DNA from: RHLJ01 sp963974345
GTDB lineage: Bacteria; Bacteroidota; Rhodothermia; Balneolales; Balneolaceae
DNA: 64,000 nt
Reading direction: 5' to 3'
NCBI GenBank assembly: GCA_963974345.1
Contig: CAXBBW010000014.1
Coordinates: 62,001 to 126,000 of the forward strand
This document shows positions 44,495-54,000 of the stretch, in pieces. The position numbers and the translations under genes are program-made. The notes under the pieces were generated by a model. That model was not told the DNA's origin. It saw only the letters and a program-made list of their open reading frames with translations, and did no database searches. How positions within the stretch are numbered: the first letter of the stretch is position 1; every line of letters begins with the position of its first letter.

Positions 44495-44906
44495 TTAAGC
44501 GCTGAGCTCATTAACCAGTTTGCGAGCATAATCTTTAATCTGGTCACGAACATCTCGGAATTGGCTCAAAATTTCTTCCTCACTTCCATCTGTTTTCGCA
44601 GGATCTGGAAAATTGTGGCGTCTCTTTTCTGAAGTAGTTGGGAAAAAAGGGCCTCGTTCTTTTGCACTATCACAAACAGTAATAACAAGATCAAAGATCA
44701 AACCCATATACTCATCAATATGATTGAGGTATGACTAGAAATATCTATGTCGTTCTCAGCCATCAATTGGATTGCTTACGGATTTGCACCGTGTGTTTCT
44801 ACCCCAGCACTTTATACGTTTAGCACTTTATCACTAAAAACCGTATCCATCCTTCCATTAGTTGGCTCCAACTACTATTTCCAGTGCATAAAACAAGTAT
44901 ATTTTT
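44495..44906 (-). pseudogene. arsC: arsenate reductase (thioredoxin/LMW-phosphatase type) pseudogene
   Basis: A decayed copy of the low-molecular-weight phosphatase-type arsenate reductase, readable across three frames. Reading from 44906 it gives NILVLCTGNSSWSQLMEGW (the catalytic P-loop, normally CTGNSCRSQMAEG), then after a one-base shift near 44835 FSDKVLNV-stop-SAGV (stop TAA at 44812-44814), then GANP-stop-AIQLMAENDIDISSHTS (stop at 44776-44778), and after a second one-base shift near 44725 HIDEYMGLIFDLVITVCDSAKE and SFPDPAK-type sequence to the natural stop. The last 70 codons form an uninterrupted frame that could be mistaken for a small gene. The gene once reduced arsenate to arsenite; no other ars gene is nearby. 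Confidence 0.88.
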
Positions 44907-44973
44907 TCAAAGCAATCCAATCTTTTTCATTTTTCGTAGTAACGAATAATAAGACTAACACTATTACGAAACT

Positions 44974-45369
44974 ATGAAATCTTTATCATCTGCACTCATT
45001 TTCAGCGACAATTTTATTACTTCAACAACACTTTCAAATCAACTTAGAAAGCTAGGTATAAATAAAATTTATGAATGTAAATCTTCAAAGAATGCATTGT
45101 CTATTCTTATAAACTCTAAGCTCGATTTCGTATTTGTTGATTCCGATTCGAAAGAATATGATTCCTCAAAAGTAATTCAACAGTTAGATACTTTTACAGA
45201 TGCAGAGATTATTATTTTGGGTCTAGAAGAGAATAAGTCTAAAACTTTAGATTATTTTTTTTCATCAAATTGTGAGTTGAACTTCCTTTCTAAACCTATA
45301 AGCTATGATGATGTAGAACAAATAATTGTTAAAGAAAATACATATCACTTCTTTGGAGAAATAGCCTAA
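44974..45369 (+). CDS. stand-alone receiver-like protein
   Basis: A 131-residue single-domain protein with the CheY fold pattern: SDNFIT where the acidic pair would be (D12), FVFVDSDS with a candidate phospho-acceptor Asp near 56, IIILGLEEN for the switch strand and LNFLSKPISYDDVEQII with the conserved Lys-Pro. The acidic pocket has only one Asp, and the Thr/Ser switch position is not clear, so phosphorylation is uncertain. No output domain and no adjacent kinase are present. It lies 67 bases from the arsC remains. Confidence 0.7.
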   Translation: MKSLSSALIFSDNFITSTTLSNQLRKLGINKIYECKSSKNALSILINSKLDFVFVDSDSKEYDSSKVIQQLDTFTDAEIIILGLEENKSKTLDYFFSSNCELNFLSKPISYDDVEQIIVKENTYHFFGEIA

Positions 45370-45580
45370 AGCCACTCAAGAACAAATCAGATCATATTTA
45401 TGCTAGAGCTATTTTAGTTTAGGATAGCCTAGTTATCATATTAGTTATTAAAGAAATACTTAAAAAATGGATATTTTAATTATTGGCTCAGCACATACAA
45501 AACAAGAATTATAGAGCTTATACAATCAGAATATCCAAATCTAGCTGAAATTTATTCGTTGCTAAAAAAAGAGTAGTAAT

Positions 45581-47011
45581 TTAGTCATCATTATTTTTTT
45601 GAACTGACCACCTCAAGATTTGATCTGCTTCCTTTTGGTCTATGTCTGTTAATGAAAAAACCTTTCCTCCCGCACCAGAGGCAACAGTCACGTTTATTGT
45701 TGCTAATTTTTTATAGCTTTGGAATGGATTAATAGATAGGTCAGAAGCTTGTACCCTGTTTTTTTTCAAAAAAGCTGTTCTTTTAGCCAAAACCCTGTAC
45801 TGTAATTTCAAAGTGTGTTCATTAAACGAAAGAACAGCATCATTAAATCTTAACCACCCTAAAAAAGTGGCTGGAATTAAAAATCCACATAGTACCCAAC
45901 CCAACTCCCAGAACCACCAAATTAATGGAATCGTAATTAAGAGCAGATAGTTAGGGCGACGAAGATATCGAAGAAAAGCTCTTTTAGGAGGAGTGATTTG
46001 AGTCTCGGGTTCTTCATAATCCTCAATGAATTCACTAAAGAATTTTTTCAAACTCTCCTTTTTTATAAACGGAGATAATACAATAGAGCGCTCATTATTT
46101 TTCTGCTGAAACCCTGCACTCTCCACATATAACATTCCATAACCAAACGGTTCTCTTAAAATACCTTCTACAAACCTGAGTGCTTGAATTCGATCGAACG
46201 GAACAGTTGTATGTTTACGCTCTAAAAGTCCACTTGTGATATGGAGTTCTTTATCCCTTTTCTCTACTTTAAATTCTGCATACTGAAGAATCACTCCAAA
46301 AAATGAAAAGATGTAGGATACGACAAAAATGAAAATGAGAACTCCTACAAAAAGCGATGTATTTTCTAATCCGGGAATATGGTCGAATACATAATTGAGA
46401 TTCTCTTCAGTTATAAATTGATCTAATTGTCCTGCTGCTGCACCTAAAATAGAAGCAATCAATCCGAAGTTTCCAGAGGTCAAAGCAGCTAAAAACAAAT
46501 TCTTTCCCGAAAGTCTCCACGTTAGTGTTTCTCTACTTTGCTCAATATCTTCTTTTGGTTTTTCCTCTGCTTCTAATGTAGTTTCTCCTCGCAATATATT
46601 TCTAAGCTCAAGAGCTTCACTTCTTGAAATAGCACTAATTGTTGCACCTTCTGTTCCACTTCCAGCCGACTTCACTTCAAGTTTAACCAATCCGAAAATG
46701 CGTTGTAATAAACCTTCTGTAATATCGATTACTTGTATTCTATCTTTAGTCAGATAGAGCTCCTTTCTTACAAATATTCCTTTTTTAATTTGAAGTTCGT
46801 CACCATCAACTCGGTAAGAAAAACGAAGCCAGCCAAATAGTCCAAGAACTAAGGTTGAAACTACACCGAATACAAAAAAATACCAGAAATATTCATCGGT
46901 ATTCCGTGAACCTACTACCAGAAAAATAGCAATTGGTACAATGTTTTGTCTTATTACACCTAAGAATTGAGTAACTGCCGCAATCGGGTGTTGGCGTCTA
47001 AATTCAGACAT
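45581..47011 (-). CDS. bacterial PH-domain membrane protein, YdbT-like
   Basis: A 476-residue membrane protein with three bPH2 (DUF304) domains separated by hydrophobic hairpins: SYRVDGDELQIKKGIFVRKE with KDRIQVIDITEGLLQRIFG, KRDKELHITSGLLERKHTTV with FDRIQALRFVEGILREPFG, and LKLQYRVLAKRTAFLKKNRVQA. This three-copy layout is that of Bacillus YdbT, which with YdbS protects against some antimicrobial peptides. Its first 8 bases overlap the end of the YdbS-like gene. Membrane role inferred from the family. Confidence 0.87.
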   Translation of the reverse strand: MSEFRRQHPIAAVTQFLGVIRQNIVPIAIFLVVGSRNTDEYFWYFFVFGVVSTLVLGLFGWLRFSYRVDGDELQIKKGIFVRKELYLTKDRIQVIDITEGLLQRIFGLVKLEVKSAGSGTEGATISAISRSEALELRNILRGETTLEAEEKPKEDIEQSRETLTWRLSGKNLFLAALTSGNFGLIASILGAAAGQLDQFITEENLNYVFDHIPGLENTSLFVGVLIFIFVVSYIFSFFGVILQYAEFKVEKRDKELHITSGLLERKHTTVPFDRIQALRFVEGILREPFGYGMLYVESAGFQQKNNERSIVLSPFIKKESLKKFFSEFIEDYEEPETQITPPKRAFLRYLRRPNYLLLITIPLIWWFWELGWVLCGFLIPATFLGWLRFNDAVLSFNEHTLKLQYRVLAKRTAFLKKNRVQASDLSINPFQSYKKLATINVTVASGAGGKVFSLTDIDQKEADQILRWSVQKNNDD

Positions 47012-47483
47012 CTTCCTTAACTTTTCGAACTAATTCTGATATCAGGCCTCTCAAATGTGTAGCTGTCTCATCATCAAGTGCAGGAATTTCGTGGGTAGTT
47101 GCGGCAGTCGAAATACTAATTGAAGAAAGTCTAAATTTCCTATAAACTGGTCCCTGTTTTGTATCTACATGTTGTATTCGATTTATAGGGACCATCGTTC
47201 TTTTTCGAATTATAATTCCACGATACATATCAACTCCTTTCTCAGTCACATCATATTGCCATCTGTTCCATCTAATTTTTGGGAAAAGAAAAATAATAAT
47301 TAGGTGAAGACAAAAGCTTACTGGAACTGCAATTGCTGGGAATAAAACGGGTAAATCACCCATCATATAAACAAAAAATAGAAATCCTGGTATTATATAT
47401 AGAAATAATCCATAGAATACTGAAGTAATCTGCCAAGCTTTAATAGCTTTTTCATCAATTCTAGTTTCGGGAAGTTGTGTCAT
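47004..47483 (-). CDS. bacterial PH-domain membrane protein, YdbS-like
   Basis: A 159-residue protein with two hydrophobic segments (about 22-60) and one bPH2 domain: YDVTEKGVDMYRGIIIRKR, VPINRIQHVDTKQGPVYR and SSISISTAATTHEIPALDD. It is the single-domain partner of the YdbT-like protein encoded downstream with an 8-base overlap. Its ATG follows the MFS stop directly, so the three genes are one transcription unit. Confidence 0.88.
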   Translation of the reverse strand: MTQLPETRIDEKAIKAWQITSVFYGLFLYIIPGFLFFVYMMGDLPVLFPAIAVPVSFCLHLIIIFLFPKIRWNRWQYDVTEKGVDMYRGIIIRKRTMVPINRIQHVDTKQGPVYRKFRLSSISISTAATTHEIPALDDETATHLRGLISELVRKVKEDV

Positions 47484-48779
47484 TTAATTTTTCTGAATAT
47501 CTGGTTTTGGCTTTCTATAATAACTTTCGTCTACTTTAAACATAATGATAAGTCCAATAACCAGCATAATAAGAATTACTCCCATTCCCCACCTTTGATT
47601 TCCCATTATTAATGTAATCCAGCCGACCAGAATAGGACCTGCAAAAGAAGTCACCTTACCCGATAATGCAAGTAAGCCAAACATTTGATTTCGTTTATCT
47701 ATGGGAGCAAGTCTTCCCATCATAGTTCTACTTGCCGCTTGAACCGGACCTACAAAAATACCAAGCAACAATCCCCATACCCAAAACCATGCAGTAGTTT
47801 GTACAAAAATTACAGCTACTACAGGTACAATTACGCCCATTAATGAAAGAACTATAGTTCTTTTACTACCCGATTTATCGTCTAACCATGCAAAACCATA
47901 AGCACCAATACCAGCCGTAATATTTAATCCAATTCCGAAATAGAAAATATCCGCTGTTTTAAAACCGAAAGTTCCTGCGGCATAAATTCCACCCATGGCA
48001 AAAATGGTGGCTAACCCGTCATTATAAAAAAGGCGTGCAATTAAAAATCTTGAAATATCTGGACGCGTTTTTAGTATAGAAAGGCCATCTTTAAGCGTTG
48101 TTATTCCATCGCTAATCGCCTGTTTGTAAGGCTTCTTTTTAGAAGGAGTATCTTCCGTATTTAAAAAGAAAGGAATGCTAAACAGTGCATACCATAAACC
48201 CGTTAGTAAAAAGGTGATTCTTGTATTTTGTGCAGATGCTTCATCTAGTCCAAATAGCTCTGCTCCATTTAAATAAAAAACAAAATAACCTACAACTAGG
48301 CACATCAAACCCCCTAGATATCCAAGCCCCCAACCCCAACCTGACCACCGCCCAATTTTATCTGGAGGAGCCAAATCAGGAAGCATTGCATTGTAAAAAA
48401 TGAGTGCGAGTTCTGAACCTATAGTTGCAAAAAAAGCGGCTATAAGAGCAAACCAAATAAAGTCTGCGTTCGGTTCTGCAAACCAAAGAATACCAGATCC
48501 AAGTACACCCATTACAGTAAAAAAGAAAACCCATGGTTTTCTGCGCCCACCTTCATCAGCTATAGAACCTAAGATTGGCGCTAATAAAGCAATCACAATT
48601 CCTGCAAGACCGACCATATTTCCCCACAAAGCAGTACCAACCGTTTCATTTTCAGCAATTGAAGAAGAAAAGTAGGCTGCAAAAATAAAGGTGAGAATCA
48701 TTACGAAATAAGCACTATTTGCCCAGTCATATAGAGCCCACGAAAAAAGCCCTTTTGAAGGCTCGTCAGATTTTGTCAT
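47484..48779 (-). CDS. MFS transporter, UMF1 (Atg22-like) family
   Basis: A 431-residue membrane protein with about 12 hydrophobic segments. The N-terminus FSWALYDWANSAYFVMILTF is the hallmark of the UMF1/Atg22 group, followed by the MFS loop GSIADEGGRRKPW between helices 2 and 3. The substrate is unknown; relatives in eukaryotes export amino acids from vacuoles. It is the first gene of the operon with the two PH-domain genes. Confidence 0.88.
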   Translation of the reverse strand: MTKSDEPSKGLFSWALYDWANSAYFVMILTFIFAAYFSSSIAENETVGTALWGNMVGLAGIVIALLAPILGSIADEGGRRKPWVFFFTVMGVLGSGILWFAEPNADFIWFALIAAFFATIGSELALIFYNAMLPDLAPPDKIGRWSGWGWGLGYLGGLMCLVVGYFVFYLNGAELFGLDEASAQNTRITFLLTGLWYALFSIPFFLNTEDTPSKKKPYKQAISDGITTLKDGLSILKTRPDISRFLIARLFYNDGLATIFAMGGIYAAGTFGFKTADIFYFGIGLNITAGIGAYGFAWLDDKSGSKRTIVLSLMGVIVPVVAVIFVQTTAWFWVWGLLLGIFVGPVQAASRTMMGRLAPIDKRNQMFGLLALSGKVTSFAGPILVGWITLIMGNQRWGMGVILIMLVIGLIIMFKVDESYYRKPKPDIQKN

Positions 48780-48877
48780 TTGGTTAGATAAATGAGAAAG
48801 TCTTTGAATATCGTGTGTGGGAAGCAGAGTTGAAAGTAGTTTTTAGCATGAGTTTTTTTATAACACTCTAGCGAAAC

Positions 48878-49573
48878 TCATCCTATAAACTTGTAGCCAA
48901 AACCATGTACAGTAATAATATGCTTTGGATATCGGCTGTCATCTTCTAATTTTTGCCGAAGCCATGCAATATGTACATCTACAGTTCGAGTAGAAGGAAG
49001 AGCATCGTATCCCCAAACTTCATTTAAAAGTTGATCACGAGTTAAAATTACACCTTCATTTTCTACCAAAAACTTAAGCAACTGAAATTCTTTAGCTGAA
49101 AGCGAGATTTCTACTCCTGCTTTTTTAATTAGCATTTTCTTGAAATCCATACTTACATCAGAAAACGAATATTCTCCAACTTCTTCTTGAGCTTGCTTTC
49201 GGCTTTTCTTACGAAGCTGAACTTCCACCCTAGCTAAAAGCTCCATCATTTCGAAAGGTTTTTGCATGTAGTCATCTGCCCCTAGTTTAAGTCCAAGTAC
49301 TTTATCAATTACTTGCCCTTTTGCGGTAAGCATTAAAATTGGGGTCTCAATCCTTTTTTGACGAAGATCTCTACAAATATCCAATCCGCCTTTTTTGGGG
49401 AGCATCAAATCCAAAATAATCAAATCATGCTTTGATGATGACGCCTTTTCAAACCCAACTTCACCATCCCCTGCTACCTCAACATTATACCGTTCTTCTT
49501 CCAACCTATCTTTGATGGTCATAACTAATCCAGCTTCATCCTCAACCAACAAAATCTTCGGTTTATCAGCCAT
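48878..49573 (-). CDS. OmpR-family response regulator
   Basis: A 231-residue two-domain regulator. The receiver has VEDEA (E11, D12), the phospho-acceptor Asp55 in LIILDLMLPKKGG and Lys in MQKPFEMMEL. The C-terminal winged helix (about 130-231) has SLSAKEFQLLKFL, LTRDQLLNEVWGY, TRTVDVHIAWLRQKLE and HGFGYKF. The gene follows the histidine kinase with an 8-base overlap. The probable targets include the divergent PDZ-NEW3-ABC operon, whose promoter region holds TTTAAC direct repeats. Confidence 0.95.
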   Translation of the reverse strand: MADKPKILLVEDEAGLVMTIKDRLEEERYNVEVAGDGEVGFEKASSSKHDLIILDLMLPKKGGLDICRDLRQKRIETPILMLTAKGQVIDKVLGLKLGADDYMQKPFEMMELLARVEVQLRKKSRKQAQEEVGEYSFSDVSMDFKKMLIKKAGVEISLSAKEFQLLKFLVENEGVILTRDQLLNEVWGYDALPSTRTVDVHIAWLRQKLEDDSRYPKHIITVHGFGYKFIG

Positions 49574-51494
49574 TTTTGAACCCCAATGGTAATATTAAAC
49601 TGAATGTCGAGCCTACTCCGACTTTACTTTTAACGGTAATTTCTCCACCATGAGCTTTCGCTACTTTTTGTACCAAACTTAATCCAATTCCATTTCCTTT
49701 AACTTGATCACTTACCGGTTTTTCTCCTCTAAAAAACGGTTTAAATATTAAGCTTTGTTCCTTATCAGGAATTCCGAAGCCAAAATCTTGTACCTGCACT
49801 CTAAGCGCTGGATTACCCCGATATTCTACTTCATCTACTTTTAATAGTACCTTTCCTTTATCACCGCTAAACTTAATCGCGTTGTGTATTAAGTTTGTTA
49901 AGCTGAGGAAAATAGCATCTGGATCAGCTTGAATAGTCTTACGTTTTGTGTTGATCGAGTATTCTAGGTTCATCCCTCTTTCGTCTAACAAATGATGGTT
50001 TTCTTCTTTTATAGATTGCAGTAAATCACTCAAAAACACTTCCGTGATGTGGTATACTCTTTTCCCTGTTTGTATTCCCGAAAACTCCATTATTTGATCG
50101 ACCATGTCACTTAATCGACGCCCCTCTTTAAGCATTAATTTCGCATACTCTTGTTTTCGTTTCTCATCATGAACGAATCCTTCGTTTAGATTTTCAGCAG
50201 CTGATCGAATTACCGTGATTGGTGTTCTAAGTTCATGAGAAACTCCAGCTACAAACAACATTTGTTGCTCGGCAAGTTCTCTGGAACGCTGTGAAAAAAC
50301 GACAATCAAAACAACACTAATCCCAAGGATGGATAGAATTCCAAAACTAATTCCCAAATTTCTATTTCTGGTTTTGTTGACAAATGCATCCAAAGAACCT
50401 TCTTTAAAACTAAGCCACAATTGCCACGTCGTATTCCCCATTGAAGCGCTAACGGAAGTTCTAAATGAAGTATCTCTTTGAACACTCCACTCTTTTGTAT
50501 CACTTGCCTTTAGATTCGACTTATTTTGGGAGAAAAAATGAGATCGAACTTCATGAGTGCCATTAGTAGTTGTATCGAAATTTGATTCTTCAATAAAATC
50601 AAACTCTTTAAAACCAATCTTAATGCTATCAGATACATTCGGAAAACGAACATTATTACCTGAATATGAGTTTGACTGAAAAATTAAGATGTTGTTCAAA
50701 TTAAACCGACTAAGAGAACTCTTGAAATCAGGTTTTGGAATTGATTCCGCATCACCAGAAGTATAATACACCACACGATCTTGTTCATCTTTCAGTAAAC
50801 TTAGTGTATACTGATCCTCATAAGAATCCGAAAAATATACCCTTGCAATACTCGGTATCAGCTTTTGTTTAATCACATTATCGTCCAGCTTCAAAAGCAC
50901 AATATCATCTAATTGATCAATACTTAACTGTACTTCTACTTTCTGCCCAAATTCACGATTCGAAACCTGAATCATATCTAAAAACTGAACCGGAATTGGT
51001 AAGAAAGTGGGGTTACCAAGCTCTGTATTTACATTTAAAGAACCTTCCTGATTATTTTTTACCTTACTTTTTGCATCATTTTCTATCCATCTTTGCAAAT
51101 CGTTAGACGGTGAAATTGATCTAAGAGTATTAGGATCGCTACTAAATGCAAAAATCTCAGTATCTCCTTCATTCGATTTCTTAAGTACATATATAGAGTC
51201 TATTAAATCGGGATATTTACTATTCCCTATCCAGCGACCATAAGAATCACCAAGACCTGTTTCAATATCCTCATTTGGATTTGATACCTGAATCCGAAAT
51301 GTATGCCCTAAAGTGGTGAATACTTCGTTAAAGTCTGCAACAAAATTTTCGGCAGAAGCCGACAGACTTTCTTCAAGTCTTTCTTTTTCAGCCTCGCTTA
51401 CACTTCCTAACCACTTATACTGAAGTACGGCAAGCGATATGAGCGCTATTCCCATGATGCTGAGGAACCCATATGTGTAGAATGAATTTTTCAC
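49566..51494 (-). CDS. sensor histidine kinase
   Basis: A 642-residue membrane kinase starting at GTG (51494). A first transmembrane segment (about 8-26) and a second (about 383-403) enclose a periplasmic sensor domain of about 350 residues with no family I recognise. The kinase core has the H-box FVAGVSHELRTPITVI (His near 418), N-box LTNLIHNAIKFSG, G1 VQDFGFGIPD, F-box and G2 KGNGIGLSLVQKV. It is the cognate kinase of the overlapping OmpR-type regulator. The signal sensed is unknown; genes regulated may include the divergent operon. Confidence 0.93.
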   Translation of the reverse strand: MKNSFYTYGFLSIMGIALISLAVLQYKWLGSVSEAEKERLEESLSASAENFVADFNEVFTTLGHTFRIQVSNPNEDIETGLGDSYGRWIGNSKYPDLIDSIYVLKKSNEGDTEIFAFSSDPNTLRSISPSNDLQRWIENDAKSKVKNNQEGSLNVNTELGNPTFLPIPVQFLDMIQVSNREFGQKVEVQLSIDQLDDIVLLKLDDNVIKQKLIPSIARVYFSDSYEDQYTLSLLKDEQDRVVYYTSGDAESIPKPDFKSSLSRFNLNNILIFQSNSYSGNNVRFPNVSDSIKIGFKEFDFIEESNFDTTTNGTHEVRSHFFSQNKSNLKASDTKEWSVQRDTSFRTSVSASMGNTTWQLWLSFKEGSLDAFVNKTRNRNLGISFGILSILGISVVLIVVFSQRSRELAEQQMLFVAGVSHELRTPITVIRSAAENLNEGFVHDEKRKQEYAKLMLKEGRRLSDMVDQIMEFSGIQTGKRVYHITEVFLSDLLQSIKEENHHLLDERGMNLEYSINTKRKTIQADPDAIFLSLTNLIHNAIKFSGDKGKVLLKVDEVEYRGNPALRVQVQDFGFGIPDKEQSLIFKPFFRGEKPVSDQVKGNGIGLSLVQKVAKAHGGEITVKSKVGVGSTFSLILPLGFKNG

Positions 51495-51531
51495 ATTTTA
51501 AATTAGCCTCTTTTCGTGCTATAAAAAAAGT

Positions 51532-51579
51532 TTTAACTCCGATTTAACATCCTTAACAAAGTTTTTGCATGGGCTTAAC
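51532..51579. promoter_or_regulatory. TTTAAC/CTTAAC direct repeats between kinase and PDZ operon
   Basis: Four copies of YTTAAC lie on the plus strand at 51532, 51543, 51552 and 51574, spaced 11, 9 and 22 bases. Direct repeats near one helical turn apart are the usual binding pattern of OmpR/PhoB-family regulators. The site lies in the 144-base gap between the divergent kinase and PDZ genes. Binding by the adjacent regulator is inference. Confidence 0.5.
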
Positions 51580-51638
51580 AACTGGTATGGTTTGGATTTG
51601 AATATTAGTTCCGAATCAAAAACCCAATTCTCGGAATA

Positions 51639-52370
51639 ATGAAAATCGCAAAAATATCATTCTTACTCTTTCCTCTATTTATATTTTTACCGCAATTAGC
51701 TAACGCGCAAAAATTTCAAACTATGGAATTTGACGCAAGTACCAGTATGATGCTTCAAGAATTCCACGCAATGCTAGTATTAGATGGAGATGAAGTAAAA
51801 GTTGAGATGCAAATGGGTATGCATGACCCTGCATCTGAAGGTGATAAACTTGAGCAAGGCGATGTCATTTTAATGATGAATGGTAAAAGAGTTACTGGTA
51901 TAGATGGTCTCCGTTCTCTCTATGATGAACTTGAAAAGAATACTGAAATAAAAATTGGAGTTAGACGAGGAAATGAACGGTTTATTCTAAATGCACTTAA
52001 AGGCAATATGCCCGAAAACGGCACAAAAATGATGCTGACTTTTGACACCGAAAGTGATGGAGAACAACCTGTTATTATTCCTAACCTTGGATTCCTTTTG
52101 AGTAATTCTGATACAGATGTTGTAATCGAAAAAGTAATTCCACCTATGTTACCAGATGAGTTAAAAGCCCTCGGAGTTGAAGGTTATACCATCACCTCAT
52201 TCAATAAGGAAAAACCATCGTCCGCAACTGCTTTATTGAAAAAATTTGAAGCACTTGCTGTAGGGGCTGAGATTACTTTCACGTTCACGAAAGATGGAAA
52301 TGAAAAATCCATCACCTTTAAAAAGAAAGAGCCAAAAGGAACCTTCACAATGAAAACCATAGACAATTAA
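51639..52370 (+). CDS. secreted PDZ-domain protein
   Basis: A 243-residue exported protein with a signal peptide ending LANAQ. A first PDZ domain (about 55-125) shows LEQGDVILMMNGKRVTGID, the carboxylate-binding and strand pattern typical of PDZ, and a second PDZ-like segment (about 160-230) shows VIEKVIPPMLPDELKALG and AVGAEITFTFTKDG. No protease domain is attached. It starts an operon with the NEW3 protein and an ABC transporter and may present substrates or bind a C-terminus in the periplasm. Confidence 0.8.
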   Translation: MKIAKISFLLFPLFIFLPQLANAQKFQTMEFDASTSMMLQEFHAMLVLDGDEVKVEMQMGMHDPASEGDKLEQGDVILMMNGKRVTGIDGLRSLYDELEKNTEIKIGVRRGNERFILNALKGNMPENGTKMMLTFDTESDGEQPVIIPNLGFLLSNSDTDVVIEKVIPPMLPDELKALGVEGYTITSFNKEKPSSATALLKKFEALAVGAEITFTFTKDGNEKSITFKKKEPKGTFTMKTIDN

Positions 52371-52373
52371 ACC

Positions 52374-53873
52374 ATGCAAAGGTTACGCCTTTTTTTCTTT
52401 TTGCTAATTTTTTTAGGATTACTGATCCCTGAATCAACACTAGCTCAAAGTCCTTTTCCAAATGCACGGGATGATAGTTATCCTTTGTTGGGACTAAAGA
52501 GAGCTAAGAGTTCATACGATAGAACAAAAAGTGAATTAGAACGCCAAAAAGAGCTCTATAAAAAAGAGCTGATATCTATTGAACAGTATGAAACAGCTCT
52601 TAATACCTACCAAGATGCTGAAGTAAATTATCAGCAATCTCTACTTGTTCTTTTATTTGAACAACAATTTGTGAGCATTAAAAGAGCTTTAAAATCACAG
52701 GATGAGAATGCTAAAAAACAGGTTAAAGTAACGCTTGAAAATACTTCTGGAGCTACTGAAGAATTTGCTCAAATTGTCGATATGGAGGATGATTTGTTCC
52801 GATCCCTTCAACCTGATGTAATCCATAATATCTACGTTTCTTTAAGTAATGATGATGGAGCAATTATTAGTTCTCCGTATGAAATAAAACTTTCTACCCT
52901 TAGAAGTGGACATCCTGAAACCGTCACTTTCGACTTACTACAAGATTTAGATGAAGTAACGATAAATATAATTTATGGGAATGGATCTTCCAGAAATCCC
53001 AAGGTTTTCCTTGAAAAAGATGATTCAGCAAACCGGGTTCTAATCCAATCTGAGCGATTTTCACAGGAAGTGGAATTAGGGGAAACAGCTACCTATGGAT
53101 TAGGACTTGAACTCTTTAGCGGAACTAATGATACCTACAAGTTGGAGGTTGTAAATCTTCCTAAATCCGTTACTAGAAATTTCAGTGAGGTTGGGGCTTC
53201 TGGGAGAATAAGTCAGATTAAATTCACCGAGAGCAAAAATAATATTGATGCCAATTTACAGGTCTCCCTTCCTGATCGCTCAACCGAAGACGTTCCAATG
53301 GATTTAGCCGTAGATTTCTATGTAATTGCTATACCTATTAATCAATTAAACAAAGTAACGCCCCGAATAAATGAAACTTGGACACAAGCTGAAATTGAAG
53401 CCCTTAATGTTGGATTTGTAAAGCTCGAAATGATTCCTAAAGGCGTGGGAAGGCTTGTAGTAAAAGCTCCTCAACTTTATGACGAGCCTGATGCTGATAC
53501 CCCTGTTGAATTTACATTTCAAGTCGTAAACGAAGGATCTCGTAGACTCGATAATATTGAGTTTGAAATTGACGCACCTTTTGAATGGGAAAAAAGAATT
53601 GAGCCTACCATTATTTCATCGCTAGGCATTCGGGAAGAACAAACTGTGAAATTGTATCTCACTCCATCGAAAGATGTTACCGTTGGACGCTACGAAACAA
53701 GAATGAGATCTACTGCGCTTTCTGATAGTCAACCTGTAAACGCTGAAGACAAAACCTTTACTGTCCAAATTGCTGCGCAGGCAAGCATAATTGGAACGTC
53801 TTTGATTCTCTTTCTGATCATTGGCTTAGTCGGTGGACTTGTATTCTTCGGCATTAAACTTTCGAGGAAATAA
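52374..53873 (+). CDS. NEW3-domain protein with C-terminal membrane anchor
   Basis: A 499-residue exported protein (signal peptide ending STLAQ). An N-terminal coiled coil (about 38-105, KSSYDRTKSELERQKELYKK and ISIEQYETALNTYQDAEVNY) recalls TolC or adaptor hairpins. Beta-rich domains follow; the last (about 365-465), with PVEFTFQVVNEGSRRLDNIE and GREETRMRS-type strands, is an NEW3/alpha-galactosidase-associated Ig-like fold. A final hydrophobic helix (SLILFLIIGLVGGLVFFGI) with basic tail anchors it. It starts 4 bases after the PDZ gene. NEW3 proteins of this kind accompany ABC-2 exporters; it may be the periplasmic part of the system. Confidence 0.82.
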   Translation: MQRLRLFFFLLIFLGLLIPESTLAQSPFPNARDDSYPLLGLKRAKSSYDRTKSELERQKELYKKELISIEQYETALNTYQDAEVNYQQSLLVLLFEQQFVSIKRALKSQDENAKKQVKVTLENTSGATEEFAQIVDMEDDLFRSLQPDVIHNIYVSLSNDDGAIISSPYEIKLSTLRSGHPETVTFDLLQDLDEVTINIIYGNGSSRNPKVFLEKDDSANRVLIQSERFSQEVELGETATYGLGLELFSGTNDTYKLEVVNLPKSVTRNFSEVGASGRISQIKFTESKNNIDANLQVSLPDRSTEDVPMDLAVDFYVIAIPINQLNKVTPRINETWTQAEIEALNVGFVKLEMIPKGVGRLVVKAPQLYDEPDADTPVEFTFQVVNEGSRRLDNIEFEIDAPFEWEKRIEPTIISSLGIREEQTVKLYLTPSKDVTVGRYETRMRSTALSDSQPVNAEDKTFTVQIAAQASIIGTSLILFLIIGLVGGLVFFGIKLSRK

Positions 53874-53944
53874 ACAATTTAGCCTAATACTCATTCAGAA
53901 ATAATAGTTCTCTCAAAATAATTACTAGCAATCATCAACTTTGG

Positions 53945-53978
53945 ATTATGGATTTTGAATTATTTAAGAATCCATAAT
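53945..53978. repeat. palindromic repeat before the ABC ATPase gene
   Basis: ATTATGGATT (53945-53954) pairs perfectly with AATCCATAAT (53969-53978) around a 14-base AT-rich loop. It occupies most of the 127-base gap between the NEW3 and ATPase genes. A low-GC stem with no T tract is not a convincing terminator. Confidence 0.55.
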
Positions 53979-54000
53979 TCAGAATCTAAAATTCGAAACA

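Noticed and set aside
44747..44977. 76-codon plus-strand frame
   Set aside because: It lies antisense to the arsC remains, which read as a protein on the other strand.
45467..45577. Possible small gene remnant: a 15-codon frame, then another frame reading RIIELIQSEYPNLAEIYSLL
   Set aside because: The two pieces are in different frames and too short to assign; they may be a decayed gene end, but I cannot support a family.
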